Shown one piece after another: positions 39,597-53,000 of a stretch of DNA of 64,000 bases. Below the pieces are notes generated by a model. That model ran no database searches and had not been told where the DNA came from. It saw only the letters and a list, made by a program, of their open reading frames with translations. A program made the translations under genes and the position numbers. The stretch is from the NCBI GenBank assembly GCA_013398615.1, contig VZSR01000028.1, forward strand, positions 1,483,940-1,547,939, read 5' to 3'. Position 1 is the first letter of the stretch. Each line of letters begins with the position of its first letter. This stretch comes from Brachypodius melanocephalos. Its lineage: Eukaryota; Chordata; Aves; Passeriformes; Pycnonotidae.

Positions 39597-42500
39597 AAAT
39601 AAGAAATTTTCATAAAGCTCACAAATGGTGTCATAAGGCATTGGAATATGGACTGAACTTTCAGCGTCACGTTGTCCAGTCTACCACTGCTTCTTTGGTC
39701 TCGCAGCCTTTTTCACTTCTCTTGTTTTCTAATGGCATTTCTGTCATCTTTGATACTCTGCTACAATCCTGCATGGTCTCTTCTTTATCTCACTTCTCTG
39801 TTTTACCCGACTCTTCCGTTTTGAAGACAAATTTGTTTTCAGTATAGCTATTCCTAAATTCTATTGCAAAGCCACAATTACTGAAGATGCAGTAACTCTT
39901 AATCATATATTTTTGCTGACTGTCTTTAATTCTCTTAGAGTGGTGCTGCCTTAGTCACACTTGGGTCACATGTTCTGTGTTGCAGTTTTAAGACCTGAAG
40001 CTTTGTGTGTGGGGACTGTTCCTACATTACTTATAAACCAAAGAAACTCTTTAGAATCCCTGAATGTCAGCTGGGGCTCATAAGTGTGTCGAGCAGAATA
40101 AAGCTATTCTTTAGTGTTTGCCGAGAAAGCTCTGGTGGGTCTAGTTCTATTTTGCTTTAGACCACATGAATGCTGGCTTGAATAATGCTGCTGCTTTCAT
40201 TTGCTTGTAATGTTTATGCCTTTCCCCCTTTAGATTCTCTATACAATGTTCACTCCCTGTCCCCGACTGTGCAAAACAATCTCTTGCTGGTTTATTTCCA
40301 AACAAAGCAACACTCAGAAACCCTGAGTCCTTGTTTGGTGCAGGAGGGATGCTGGAGACTAGATCACAACTGGTTTAGAGCAAGCTTCCTCAAATGGCTG
40401 TATGGGCACGTTGGGGAGCAGGGGGAGAGCTCTGGAGTTCAGTGCCACATGCTGGAGGTGGGAACCTTTCAGCTGAAGGTGTAATTAAGACCAAAGTTCC
40501 AATTAAGTTCATGTGAATAAAGAAAGTAAACACAGTCAGTTGACTTGCATGCAAATGATGTCCTATGAGTCTCACTCCAGCACTGTAATTCTGAAGGCCA
40601 ACACAAGATTTTAGTTGACTGTTCTTTGTTTTTCTTTGCACGGTCAAATGCTTGTGCATCTAAATATTTTGTGTGCACCTTATTTTACAATGGCTTGTGT
40701 TATTTGCTAAGTGGTGCAATTTTAAGTCTCAGTGACTCTCCAGGTACATTATGATGTTACAGGGGACTGAACTTTGTCAAAATTCTGCATCATTTGTCAG
40801 ACCTGTTTGAGTTGAGGGGTTTGTCTTGATGTTTGTTGTAAGCATTTACATATTAATGAAATACTGAGTCTGATAAATGAAAGTACAAAGAAGAATTATT
40901 GGTTAACAGTGCAGATCTCACACTCTTGGCAAAGCTGAGAAACATATAAAGTGGCCATGTCAGTATGTTATGCTGACCCCTGGTATTTTATAACCGTGAA
41001 AATGGCAAAAAGAGATGGAAAAATAACTGAAATCTGTTTCATTCCAGGGTGTGTTTTGAATGCTTTATAGACCATCAAGAAGAAAAAAATAGCATTTTGT
41101 TGAGTTGGGTTTTTTAATGTAATTTTAGTGATGACAAGTGCATTTTATGCCATTACATGAGGATTGCAGTAATACTTGAAGGTTAAAACCTCACCATGCT
41201 TCACTGACTTGAATCAGTACAAAAAAGTCCTCAAGGCCTCAAGGAATTCTCTTTGCTGGAATACAGAGCATCCCTCTGTCAGCTGTAAGAGTGACAGTCA
41301 AGGCTGGACAAGTAACAGGGGTGGAGAAGGACATTTTTTTAATACCTCATGTAAAGTGGAGGGAAGGAGGCCCAGAAAGTTGAAAGTTGTGGTTTGGTGT
41401 TGTTCTGGTCTTCTTTTTTTGTGAAAGCAAAAATCTATTGCAGCAAAATATGTTATATGAATTCATTTTTGCAACAGTACCATTTCCAAAACTCTCATAA
41501 TCAATCATACTGAAATATGCTTTGGCATAATGTTCTGGGAAACACAGAAAGCTTAAATAACATAGGTTAAATTAGGTACAGATTGTTTTAAAACATGCAG
41601 AAAAATCAATATCTGACAAATGAAAAAACATGGCAGAAATAACATACTGCATTTTGAAAATAGCTGTAGTCTTTCAAGTGTTAAAGTACTACTTAGAAAA
41701 AAATCATTTGTTCTCTATATTGCTGCTGAAAATTTAAAACTAATACTGAATTTCCTTTGCCACAAACCAGAGTTTTTTTCATGTTAAACTACTTCCTTTA
41801 GTCACATGCAAGTTAGAAACAATTTTGCTATCCCATCCAGGTGAACTGGTTGAACCTGATGAACCACTTGAGCTGTTCGCAGTATTTATGGCATCAAGCA
41901 GAGCATGTGTTCTGTTTTTCGGATGTTGTCCCATTTATTCAGAGGAAGATCTAATTTTTTACTGCTCTGTAATGATTACGAAAATAACAAAACCTTTTCT
42001 GAGTGACTGGGTAGTTTGAGGAGAATTTGAGCTATTCTTTCCTAATTTCTCTGACACATCTTAGCTGTAGTTTTAGCCCCAATTAGCAAAATACTTCTAG
42101 ATCAATCAAAAACTGATAGTGAAGTCCAGCATCTGTTCCCTCAGACTGGAAGTCATTTAACAGATGGTACAAAATTTGAGTTTCTTTTTTCATCCAAACC
42201 TCTCTTTCCTTATTGTGATAGCTGCCACTGAAAAATTTAGAGACAGTAATCAGGGAAAAATAGGGGTAGCACACATCAGAATTTGTTCTTTGTATTGAAG
42301 AAAAAAAGTATTTGTTAATGATATTTTTACTTTATTAGAGCTCGTTTTTAGCTCTTCTGCCTAGTTAGGATCAAAGAGCCCTGGCCAGGCTTTCAAGAAT
42401 GAAAACTTTCTTCCCTGGGTATCCAGAGAGGACTTCAGGGATACAGAATTAGTTTAATGTGCTTATGCACTCCTGTGGGTTAGGCAGAGAAGTGATTGAG

Positions 42501-43730
42501 AGCAGAGCAGCAGTTTCAGATTTTCTTCACCAACTCAGAAGTTCTTGACTGAAGTTCATTGTGCACAACATGCTCTGGATGAGATGCAGCAAGGCACAAA
42601 GTCTGAATTGTGTGGCTCTGTTGGTTTGATGTTAGGGAGCAGAATACATTTTGCTGCTTCTGTTCAGTCCACTTCATTCAGGTAGTAATTGCTAATGTAT
42701 AATTACAACATCTGAACTTTTGTTTCTGGAGCTGTTACTTCTGCTTCTCTCTTTTTGCCTAGGGACAGACTTCCTCTACTATCATAAGACTTGATTTGTC
42801 ATGAGTTTTAGGCAGAGGATTGTGATCCAGTTTGAATTGATAAGAATTTTACAATAATTCTGGTGAGACTAAGGTTTCACCCTCTCTTGTTAACTTGCTG
42901 ATTATTAGTATATGCTATTTTCTCCATGACTTTCTTTTATAGTTACAAGTTTTCTGGACAAATACTTAGGTTATCTTGGAGTTAATCAATAGGACTGGCA
43001 GATTAAATTGTATTTATCCATATTTAAAGATACAATGAGATGCTGGATCAATTGAAGAGCTGCCCCAGTGGCTCAATACAGTTTCAATTTTTGCCTAGAT
43101 ATGACTTGAAATTGACTGTATTTTATGCATTGTGGACATGTAATTTGCAATTTTGAATAAGGTTGATATATAATTAGAACATTTTAATGTTTCAAGCTCT
43201 TGTTAAAAAGGGTCAAAACCTCCTCTGGTTCTCCTGGCTGTTAATTGTGCTTGTGGTGTATTAGCCTTCCTGATTAGGAGTCTGCAGATTAGCATAACAT
43301 CCACATGTGTAAGGATGTAGCTTCGTGATTTGTTCCTTTTCTGTGTGATATTACATACATATGTAAACATAAAGATACAATACAAATTTGGCTGTGAGAG
43401 AACCAGTAGTACTTACAAAATGTGTGAGCATTTTAGTAAGAAACCCCTCCAAAAATATTAGTTGATCTAATCATGCTATTTAAAAGTGGGGCAGGGCAGA
43501 AAAGGTCTTTCTTGGCACGGTGGTGGAATAATTGCATAGGGTTTATAACTTGATTCAGCAGATTACTGCCAGGACTTGAGCTAAGAGACTGCCCTGCTGT
43601 GGGGGTTCTACTGTCTGTCTGATTTTAGAAGATAGAACTTTTGTCCTGTGTGTTTACTGGACTAGGTCAGAAGTTTTACTTTCTGGTCCTTTTGGATGTG
43701 TTAGGATTTCAATATGAAATTCTCCAGTAG
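39597..43730. other. Intronic sequence without recognisable genes
   Basis: About 4.1 kb of AT-rich intron. Short open frames only. I see no PARD3B-like coding segment or clear repeat. Confidence 0.65.
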
Positions 43731-44060
43731 TTACATGATAGAATCATGCAACACTTTGGGTTGGAAGAGACCCTTAAAGGTCGTCTGGTGTCGTCCCTCC
43801 TACCGTAAGCATGAACGTTTTCCACTAGATCAGGTTGCTCAGAGCCCCATCCAGCCTGACCTTGAATGTTTCCAGGACATCTCCCATCTCTCCAGGCAGC
43901 CTGTTTCAGTGTTTTGTCACCTACTTTGTAAAAAACACCTTTCTTTTACCTGGTCTGAATCTACCCTCTTTTAGTTTAAAACCATTTTTGTCCTATCACA
44001 AAAATGTCCCCTTCTTTCTTCCAGGTCCTCTTTCAGTGTTGCAGGAAGTGGACTCTGAGA
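43731..44060 (-). mobile_element. CR1-type LINE fragment, inverted
   Basis: The + strand reads as the reverse complement of a CR1 3' end. It starts 'atgatagaatcatgcaaca', then 'ctttgggttggaagagaccc', 'cagagccccatccagcctga', 'ccttgaatgtttccagg', 'caggcagcctgtttcagtg', and a C/T-rich stretch ending near 'cttctttcttccaggtcctc'. The short + strand open frames across it are antisense readings of the element. It lies antisense to the host gene. The inner boundary is approximate. Confidence 0.9.
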
Positions 44061-47000
44061 AGGAAACTGGATATTGGTAGAAATACAGCATTTTTTCAGG
44101 AGCTAGCAGTACTAGTGCACTTGTAATGCTTTAAATCCATGCTTGTTGATGTATAATAATCAGACATCAAAGCAGTTTTGGAAATAGATCTTAGATATTA
44201 CCACGTGTGTTGGAGGGTAAGGGCAGGACTGCCTCCCTGATGTGTTGTGGTCTCAGGCTGTCATTCAGAATTGCAAGGTTTTTAAAATTTGGAAGGCGTT
44301 TGCTTTTTCCTGGTAAAAGTTTTCCTATTAATAATTTATCTCTTGCTCTTGAAATACTGCAATGTGGAACTGAACAGAAGATCTGGAGATTTAAAAGGAT
44401 TTTCTATCATTCAGCTGGGGAGTTCCAAACAGTTGGAATTTTTTAAAAGGGAATTCTGATGTGGGTGAATCCATTTATAAAGCAAGTACTGTGTGTCTGT
44501 TTACGCTGTGCAACATATATAGAACACTTCTAATCAGCACGGGAGCTTGTCAGTATATTGCTTTTGATGTCTGATTAGATGATCATAGGGCCATCTGCAG
44601 TGAGTTAGTTTTGAAGTTGTTGGTGTGAGCACTGCAGGAACCAGAGCTGTGTGGCACTCTTACACCATGAAAACTGCTGCTCTTAAAGAACATATTACAA
44701 ATCCAACTATGCAGTGAGCTGAGGGCTGTGGAAATAACAAAAGCCATTCCTTCTCAATTCTCTCTGCTCCCTTCCAGCCCTGCACTGCTTTCTTTCCCCC
44801 CCTTCTTGTACTGTGTGCTGTGGCATTCTGTGTCAAAAAAGAGATTATTCTATATTGTAGAGGAAAAACTAAAAAAAAAAATAAATGAAATATTTGTCAG
44901 AATACAGAATTGTTCATCTGAAAAAGGACAGAAGTGTCCCGTGGTAATTTCCTCTTTTGAGGGTGCAAAGCAGGATATGTGTATATTGAAGAAGTGCTCT
45001 TTGTGTTTCTTGCACAGGTTGTTGTCAGAAAAATTGTATTGTTTTACCTGTCTTGTTTAAAATGAGCAGTGGGTGTAATTTACATATTTTTATTTCAGCA
45101 GGATAAGTAGACTTTTTGTGATTTATTGCAATAAGAGCTGATAATGAATGTTCTGTGATGTTAATATAGTATATAAATTTTCAGTAAAAATGGTGTAAGC
45201 GGTGGAAGTTGTTACTCACTGTTCACAGGTTGTTTCCAATGTGAGGAGTACTGGCATTTTACTGACTATTCATTAAAGAAGATATCACTAATGAAAATCA
45301 TCAAAGCTCTTCATCGTTCTTATGTTAGTATGGGAGTGGGTTTTGTTTCCTCTTTAAGATGAATTTTGGGCCTTGGCTGTAATTTTGAAGATACCTTATT
45401 GTTTATACACCTTCCTGCCTCGTTCTCTGCCTTGTGCAGTCAGGTAGATAAGATTGTGGGTGATCCGAGATGGCCAAAGCACTTTGTTCTTCTATGTGGC
45501 CTGTCTTACAGGGAATGTGCAAAATTAGAGGGTAGAAATAAGAACTGTTGACAAAAAAAAAGGAAAAAAAGGTCATGCTGTCAATGCTGTTGACACATAT
45601 TCATCTCTATAGCTACGTCTTTGGGGTCCTACAAAATACTGTCGTTCCATCTGGAGCAGCCTTTAGCAGGCAGCTCATGCAACAGGCTCATGGTGCTGAA
45701 ATTGGAATGAAACATTAGCAAGTTGCTTCCATGTCTGACAGTCAAAAGTGGAAGATGACAGTCAACATGCATATCATTTACATCTAAGCTCTAGAAACAT
45801 TTAGCTCAAATAAAATAGGTTCTCAGTCAGGGTCCTACTGAAATGCCTGCTGCTAACTTTTTCCATAAATGTAGAAATCTGATGGACAGCTAGGAATAAT
45901 GGCAGAGATCTTTGATACTTACCTAGATCCAAGTGTTGTTGTGACATTAGGAAAAAACCTCATTTGGGACTTTTTAATATGTCATCTTGCAGGGCACTGG
46001 CATATGAAGTTCTACTCTTGTTTGGTTAATATTTCAGTTTCTCCAAAAGTCAGATGTGTGGCTTTGTTTCTCTTACAGGATTGACAGTTATTCACACTCT
46101 AAGGAGATGGGAACTTTTTTTGTTTTGGGGTGGGTTTTTTTGGTTTGTTTTATTTTGTTAGGTGAGACCTCTTTGCCACTAAATAACCCAAGTTGTCAGA
46201 GACACTTTATTCTGGGGATTTGTTCTTCTGGTTAGCTGGTGTCTCAGCTAATCTGGATTTACAGGTTTTTGAGCTGTAATAATAATATAGGTGTCTTTGA
46301 AACTTGCACATTCCACTGGATTTTTTTTTATGGCAGCATGATTTTATTCCATGCCTATGAAACAATTTCTGCCTTTGAGAACTGAAACGAGGGGAGGAAT
46401 ATTTTAGTGCTTCTGTATACTGTGTGCTTTTGCTTTTGCAGGTGTTCTGACACATTGGAGTCAGGAATAATAAGCTCAGACCAGTGTGAATATGGACGAA
46501 AATAGTAAGGGTGAGTCAGTGAGCAGATTTTGAACAAATATCCCACCTTTGATTTTTGTTAGCAATTGTAATGACTGCTCCCAGCCTCTGATGTGACCTT
46601 TTGGAACGTGAGCAGTATAGCTTCTCTGAAATAACTTTAAATAAATAAAATTAAGAGAGAAACACTACAGTAAACATGCAAGTTTTCAGTAAAAAGGAAG
46701 TGATTAGACTGTAGAATAACTGTTGATGCAGGAGCAAATTGTTGTCACTGTTTCTCTGTACTATAAGGGATAATAGTTTGTGAGGCAGCCTGGATGGACA
46801 TAGCTGTGTCAAAGATGGACATGCCTGTGGTCTCACTGAGCAGTGGCTTGTGCCTTTTTAAAAAATTAATTGTCTGCTTTAAAGTACTGGTAACAATAGT
46901 TTTGTCTTTAATTCATCTTGAACATCTTTGAAGAACAGGAAAAGTACTGTTAGATTAGGGATTACCATGTTAGTGATAGCAAAGCTATCCTTGAGTTTAC

Positions 47001-50000
47001 AGAACACTGAACCTGATAATTGCTTAATGCCTGGCTGTGATTTGCTGCCTTTCTACCTTTCATTGTCTACTTTGTGTGTAATTGTCACTTTCAAAAGGCT
47101 GTTTTGAGAGGCCTGTTGATAACTGTATTATATTAATGTCATTAGTTACACCAACACTGATATTTACAGGTAGAGTTAGTTCATTAGAACCAGATGCATG
47201 CAGTCATAAATAAAATTTTTTTAAAAAATTATGTTGGCAGTAGGCCAAAAGATTATAAGACTTGTGGGAAATTAATCTGCTGCCTATTACATGTATTTAT
47301 AATACTACACAAGTGTCTGAATCATCAAATTATTGATGTTAGTTCTGTTAAAATTTTATAGTAACCAGACTTCTAGTGTCTGGTGTGTTGGTTTCCTGTT
47401 AAGGTCAGGAGCAATGTGCAGATTCTGGGTTTATAGTGATTTAAATATGTGGTGCCCTTTGCCAAGAATGTATTTTAAGGGAACTGAACTCGTGCCTCAG
47501 GTACATTATTGTGAAAAGAATAGGAAGCAGATCAATATATTGCAGTTCACAGGTAATGTAAGGATGTCTGTGCAAAGGACTCTGACAGTACAGCTCACCA
47601 GAGAGTAAAACTTACAGCAGCACTGAAATTTGGGAAGGGCCTGGCTGCCTGGGCACACCTGCCACGGATCTTGACTGGTACTGTCGGGATCAGCCCCTTG
47701 TCCCTCCGTAGCCTCCCTCTTAACTAGGACCATATTCACTGATGTTCCTGTCCTGCCATGACTTTGGGCTTTTCTGGACTGGGGAGCTGGGGATGGAGCT
47801 GGCAGGTTTGGTGTCCTCCTGTGTGCTGGGCTGTTAGCCCTGCCCTGTTGGTGCAGAGAGCTGGGCTTAGGGCAGACAGGCTGGCTCAGCCTCATCTGTT
47901 ATCTTGTTATCTGCCCAGCCTCAGCTCCCACCTCCAGGGTCTGTGCCCTGCCTGGGTACCTGCCCCTGCGTTGGTGGCATCACCCTGTGGGGTTCCTGCT
48001 GCCAGGCTGATCTCCTGCCTTCCTGCCCAGCCAGTGACAGGTCACACGTGGAGGATGTCCCTTGCAGACTCAGCTTTATTCTGGGCCGTATTTTTTTTTT
48101 TTTTTAAATTTGGACTTTTAAGTAGCTCCAACTCAAATAAGGAATGCTAGCCAACAGGGTTGTGGGGATTCATATTGATAATTTTCCCTCACTTTTGGAG
48201 TCAGACTTGGCTGCAACTGGGGAATAGGAGACTCCTATTGAGGAAGACAAATTGTTTCAGGAGTGTTCAGCCTCCAATCTAATATATTTTTCCTACTGCA
48301 GATAGCACTTCTGGGTTCATTATAGCTTACTCTCACAAGTCGTCATTTCTGTCTCAAGGCTGTTGTGCTTTCCAATGTAAAGCAGATTGATGCTGGCACA
48401 TTTTTTCTATTTTAATTTTACAAAGTTGTCACACTGAAACTGTGCCTCATATTGGAAGCGCTTTGAAGTGAAGAGATAAACAAAGAGCTAAAATAAAATT
48501 AAAAAGGAGTATGAGCAACATTTCATCTTGGTTTGTCTTGTTTTAAGAATAAGCTGAATGGATGTAGTACCCTTATGCCACTGTAGTAAGTCTGCAAACA
48601 TTAGCAGATCAATCTAAATTGAGTTAGTGTGTATGCAGTAAGCAGAAACAGGTGAAAATTGGGTTATCTGTGCCCAACTCTTTCTATTTGCTATGAACTG
48701 TGAGATATAAACTAGTTTTTAGACGTGATTAGGTTTTGTTTATTTTTGGAGAGGGGCAGAGGCAGAACATGTGCTGTACCTACCATAGTTATTAAACCAA
48801 GAAACTATATAAAAGTCACGAGCTCAGTTGTGACATTTGCAGGTAAAGGTAGAAAGCCCTCCTATAAATAAATCAGAAGTGAATCCAGGAGAAAAACCAG
48901 CAGTAGTGCTTGGTACATTTCAATTTTATCTCTGAAAAGCCTAAGCCAGGAATTTTCTGTCCCTTCACTAAAAAAACCCACCCCAAAAAGTAATTGTCTT
49001 TGTCAGTGTCAGAAATGCCAACCAATTTATAAGCTGAGGTATGGTTTATAACTTCACTTTTTTGGTTTGTTGACTCCCAAGAACTTTCCATTGAAGACAT
49101 ATCTTATGCTGGATCTTAACAGTTTCTTTTTATGATGTTCTAAAAGTAGTCAAGGAATTTAGAGGTCTGTTGGCCACAAATTGAAGTCATTGTCTGCAAC
49201 AATAAAATAAAAAACACCAATAGCAAATACACTCTTACTGTTACAATGCTTGGGTGCACAGTTACTATTAATCTTTGGTTTAAAGGGGAATGACAGGTCT
49301 TTGTCCCTAGACCAGCTTTGAAATCATGTCATGTGTAACAGCTTTTACATCCCTATGGAAGCCTTTTATCCACATTAATGCACCTCTCCTTACTGGGGAG
49401 AAGCAGCAATTGCACAAACAAGTGTGGTTTCTCCAGAGAGGCAGGGTGAGGTCCTTTCCCAACACCACAGTCTTACCTGTGCAGGGGTGGCTGGTATTCC
49501 CCTTTCCCAGAAGAAAGGTAGTTTCCATTTTATTTTTCCTGTGCTGTTCAAGATCATCCCCAGTGCAGGATACAGGTAAAGATCTGGGAGACACCACTGT
49601 GAGCTTCCACTTTGAAACTACTTGCTTCTAGACCCCAGCATTTATTTTCCAAACTGTACCTTATCTGTGTCCTGAATTGTGTTCTAGGTCTCTAAAGATC
49701 GATCCACTTGCAGAATGGGAAATCCAGTCTTGTCTTTTCCACTAGTTCCAACAGGCTCATGAGCAGTGGTCTTCACTCACTCTTATCTAAAAACTTCTAT
49801 GCCTGTTCAGCCTGGATGCCAAAGAATCAAAGGATCCTCTTTCTAGACACTGCTGATGTTTTCTTTGACAGAGGTTCCCTGTCACTCATATTTACCAGGC
49901 AATAAAATAAAAAGTTAGCTAACTCACAAAATATTGACAACTTCAAGAATCGTTCCCCAGTGCTGTTTACCAAACCCCTCTGGAATGCTGGTAGCCTTTC

Positions 50001-53000
50001 CTGTTGCCATACAGCAGGCATTTATGGGGAGAGCATTTTGCCATTAAGTTTTCTGCCATTCAGCATCATTGTGCCTATTTTGCCTTCAAGAGAATTGTGA
50101 GGATGAACAGAATTTACTCTTAAATGTTCAAGTTCTTTCTGTCAGACCAAACTTCAAGGTCTGTTTCTGTGTCATCTCTCACTTCAAAGTTATCTGCCCT
50201 TTGACTTTTAAGCTGAGCTGTTGTTGTTGGGGCCGCTTTGGGTTTGCCTGAGGCTATCAGATGTCCAAATAGCCGTAACAACAGAAATAATATTTGCTTT
50301 CATATGCTAAACAGTTCGTGTTTGATTGTTACCAGTAGGTAAGACAGTTCAGGTTAAGGAAAAGAAACCAAACAAAAATAAACTGTTCAAATTTATTTCA
50401 GTTTACCCTCACCTCCCTAAATCCTTCCATTTGTGTTTTGCACACTTGATGGTACTTTTAGCTGTTGGAATTGGATACAGCCATGGGGATACTTGCACAA
50501 AGGAAACAAACTAATTTTTAGTCCAGATCAGGTGTAATTATACCTGAAAGTGTTCTGGTTGGGTTCCTGTTTTAAGTTCTGGTGAACATTCGCCATCTGA
50601 ACTTGTCTCTATTGAAATTTGTAACCATTGAAAGAGGAAAAGGTTATTTGCTGGGAGAGGGTAGAGCACACAGAAAGCCTTATCTCTGTCCTCTTAGAAC
50701 CTGGACTCCTTCTGTGCTCACGAAGCTGTGCTGTAGTCAGTTCACGCTTGAGGAAACTGTTCAGACTAGTTTTAGAGCTGGAGTTCAGCTCCCCAGGCCT
50801 CTGTATTTGTGATCTCCAGGCTTGATCACTTCATTACCATTGTACAGGAGTGAATGTAAATTGCAGAAGCTCTGAGTAGCTTAAAATGCAGCAGTACATC
50901 AGTTTAGCAACACAGATCAGTATTACCCTGTTATTTCAGTGTTTTGTTTCAGGTATCCAGTAGTTTCTATTAAAATATTAAGCCTAATTCACAGTGCTTT
51001 TTTTTTTGGTTGAAATTTAAAGCCCTGCATGAGATTATGCACAGACACTTGAAAAAATGCCATTCCCTCCATGATCATCTTTTCTCCTGGCGGCAACTTT
51101 TGTCTGAGATGTATTGCTCTTGCCTGCAGGTTGTATCAGCTCCTGGACTATTAAGCTCATTTTCAGAAGAAAGCAGTGAATGCTTCCTTCGGTTGCTTTT
51201 GAATTTGGTAAAGTTCATCTCTGAATGAGAGGCTTTTCTTTAGGAAGTCTACCTTGTTCTTCCCTTCACAAAGTGACTCACTGAAGCTATTTCTTTCTAC
51301 CTTTTCTTTCTAGAAGAAAAGGTGATGTCTTTACTTGTGAGTACCCAGAATGCATTACAGTGACGTGGAGATGTTAAATATGCAGATCAGTAGTGCTCAA
51401 TGTAGGAAAGATGCAAGCAAACTCTTGTAGCTTACAGTGCTTTGGGTTAGTATAATGCAATTATAAAATCTTCATTAAAAAGCTTTGCTTTTCTATGTGA
51501 TAGCAGAAGAAACTTGAATGTACAAAATGCTTTTAAATTTGTTTTTCTAAATAGTAAATTTTGATGAACTTGGCATAGGTAGTAGGAGTGAAAAAAATTT
51601 AAAAAAACTATAAACCACAACCCACACCCTTACCCCCAGCATGCTGCCAGTCTCCCTGCAGTTCTGGTTGTGAAGTATTTTTAATTACCATCTGACCTGG
51701 ATAAGTAACATTGAATTTCTTCATAAGTAACAGTATTTGAAACATTTCACTGGTATATAAAACTGTGCTTTGGATCTAAGCATATTGTACTGAAGTTTTA
51801 AAGCTTAAATAATTCACATGTATAAAAACTTTGTTAACTTTTCAGGCCACTCAGATTTTCTGTCAACACATTTCTTAAAAATCAGGGAGCTGTAAGTTAG
51901 GGAAATACTCCTGTTTAAATCAGTCTGGCTTCACGTGTCTTAGCTGAGAAGCCTCATAAGGAACGGAGCTGTACTGAACCTTGTCACTTGTGCATCTGTC
52001 ACATTCCTCATGTTGTCTTAACTGACCTTGGCCCTCTCAGGTAGCCAGACTTGATTTATTTTGCTGTTCAGTGCCATACTTTTGGTTTCCAAGTTCTGAG
52101 GAGCTGGGAACAAGGGGACTTTTTTTGTCTCTGAGTGTGGTTTCTCTGTGTGTCTGAAACCAGCTGGAGCATCTTGTGTGGAGAGGTTGGGAGATGGTGG
52201 AGCTTCACAAAGGCATGCAAAGAGATAGGCTATAGCTATTTCCTTCCACTTTGTGGCAAACACTTACGTGCTAAATATGTAAGGTACTTCTGCTGGTGTA
52301 CCTTCCCTGCATTTTGCTCAAAAGCAAGGAAACAGGCATTGAATGGAAAGAGCGTGTTTATCCAGGAGCACGTGCAGGAAACAGGACAGTTGGTATCTCC
52401 TGCTGCCTTCTGTCTTTTGGAGAGTTACTCTCATTTGTCCACGTCACCTGTTGTGCTCACCTGAGCAACAGCCTTGTCTTCTCTGACCTTTGTTCTTGCA
52501 ATTAGAGATGCTGCTATTAGTCAACAACTGCAGTACAATTAAGTCCACCTGTAACCTTAAAAAAGCTGTTTCTGGTGATAATAACTTCATAATGTGAAAT
52601 TGAAATTATTTATTTGCTTATTCTCTTCAAATAATTAAAAAAAAGTGGTAGTGGGAGTCCCCATCATAATCTGATTAGTGATACAACTGTGCTCATTAAA
52701 ATGTCCTGAGTTTAATTAATCTGTAAGGTCTTATAATTGCTGTTCTATTTTATTCCCAGCAAATATGCTGATATATCTTTGCTTAAGATATTTTCTTCGC
52801 TCAGCTTCCTTTCAATCGTCTGATAAATCCTGTCTTTTTACACTTCAATTTTTAGTGCTGTCAAGTTATTTACTAACCAGTGCTGTTATTTCAATATGTA
52901 GTTAATAAATAACATGGAACCAGATCATTTTATGAAAGGTTATTTTATGATGACTTTTAAAAACCCTGGGAGAGGTTGAAAATACCATTATGCTTCATAA

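Noticed and set aside
46066..46110. Acceptor-like TTTCTCTTACAG followed by GATTGACAG, tested as the next PARD3B exon
   Set aside because: The translation does not match the expected linker and runs into T/G low complexity without a donor.
47506..48150. 129-codon - and 130-codon + strand open frames
   Set aside because: They overlap each other in a GC-rich patch, have low-complexity Pro/Ser/Gln or Cys/Leu content, and match no family.
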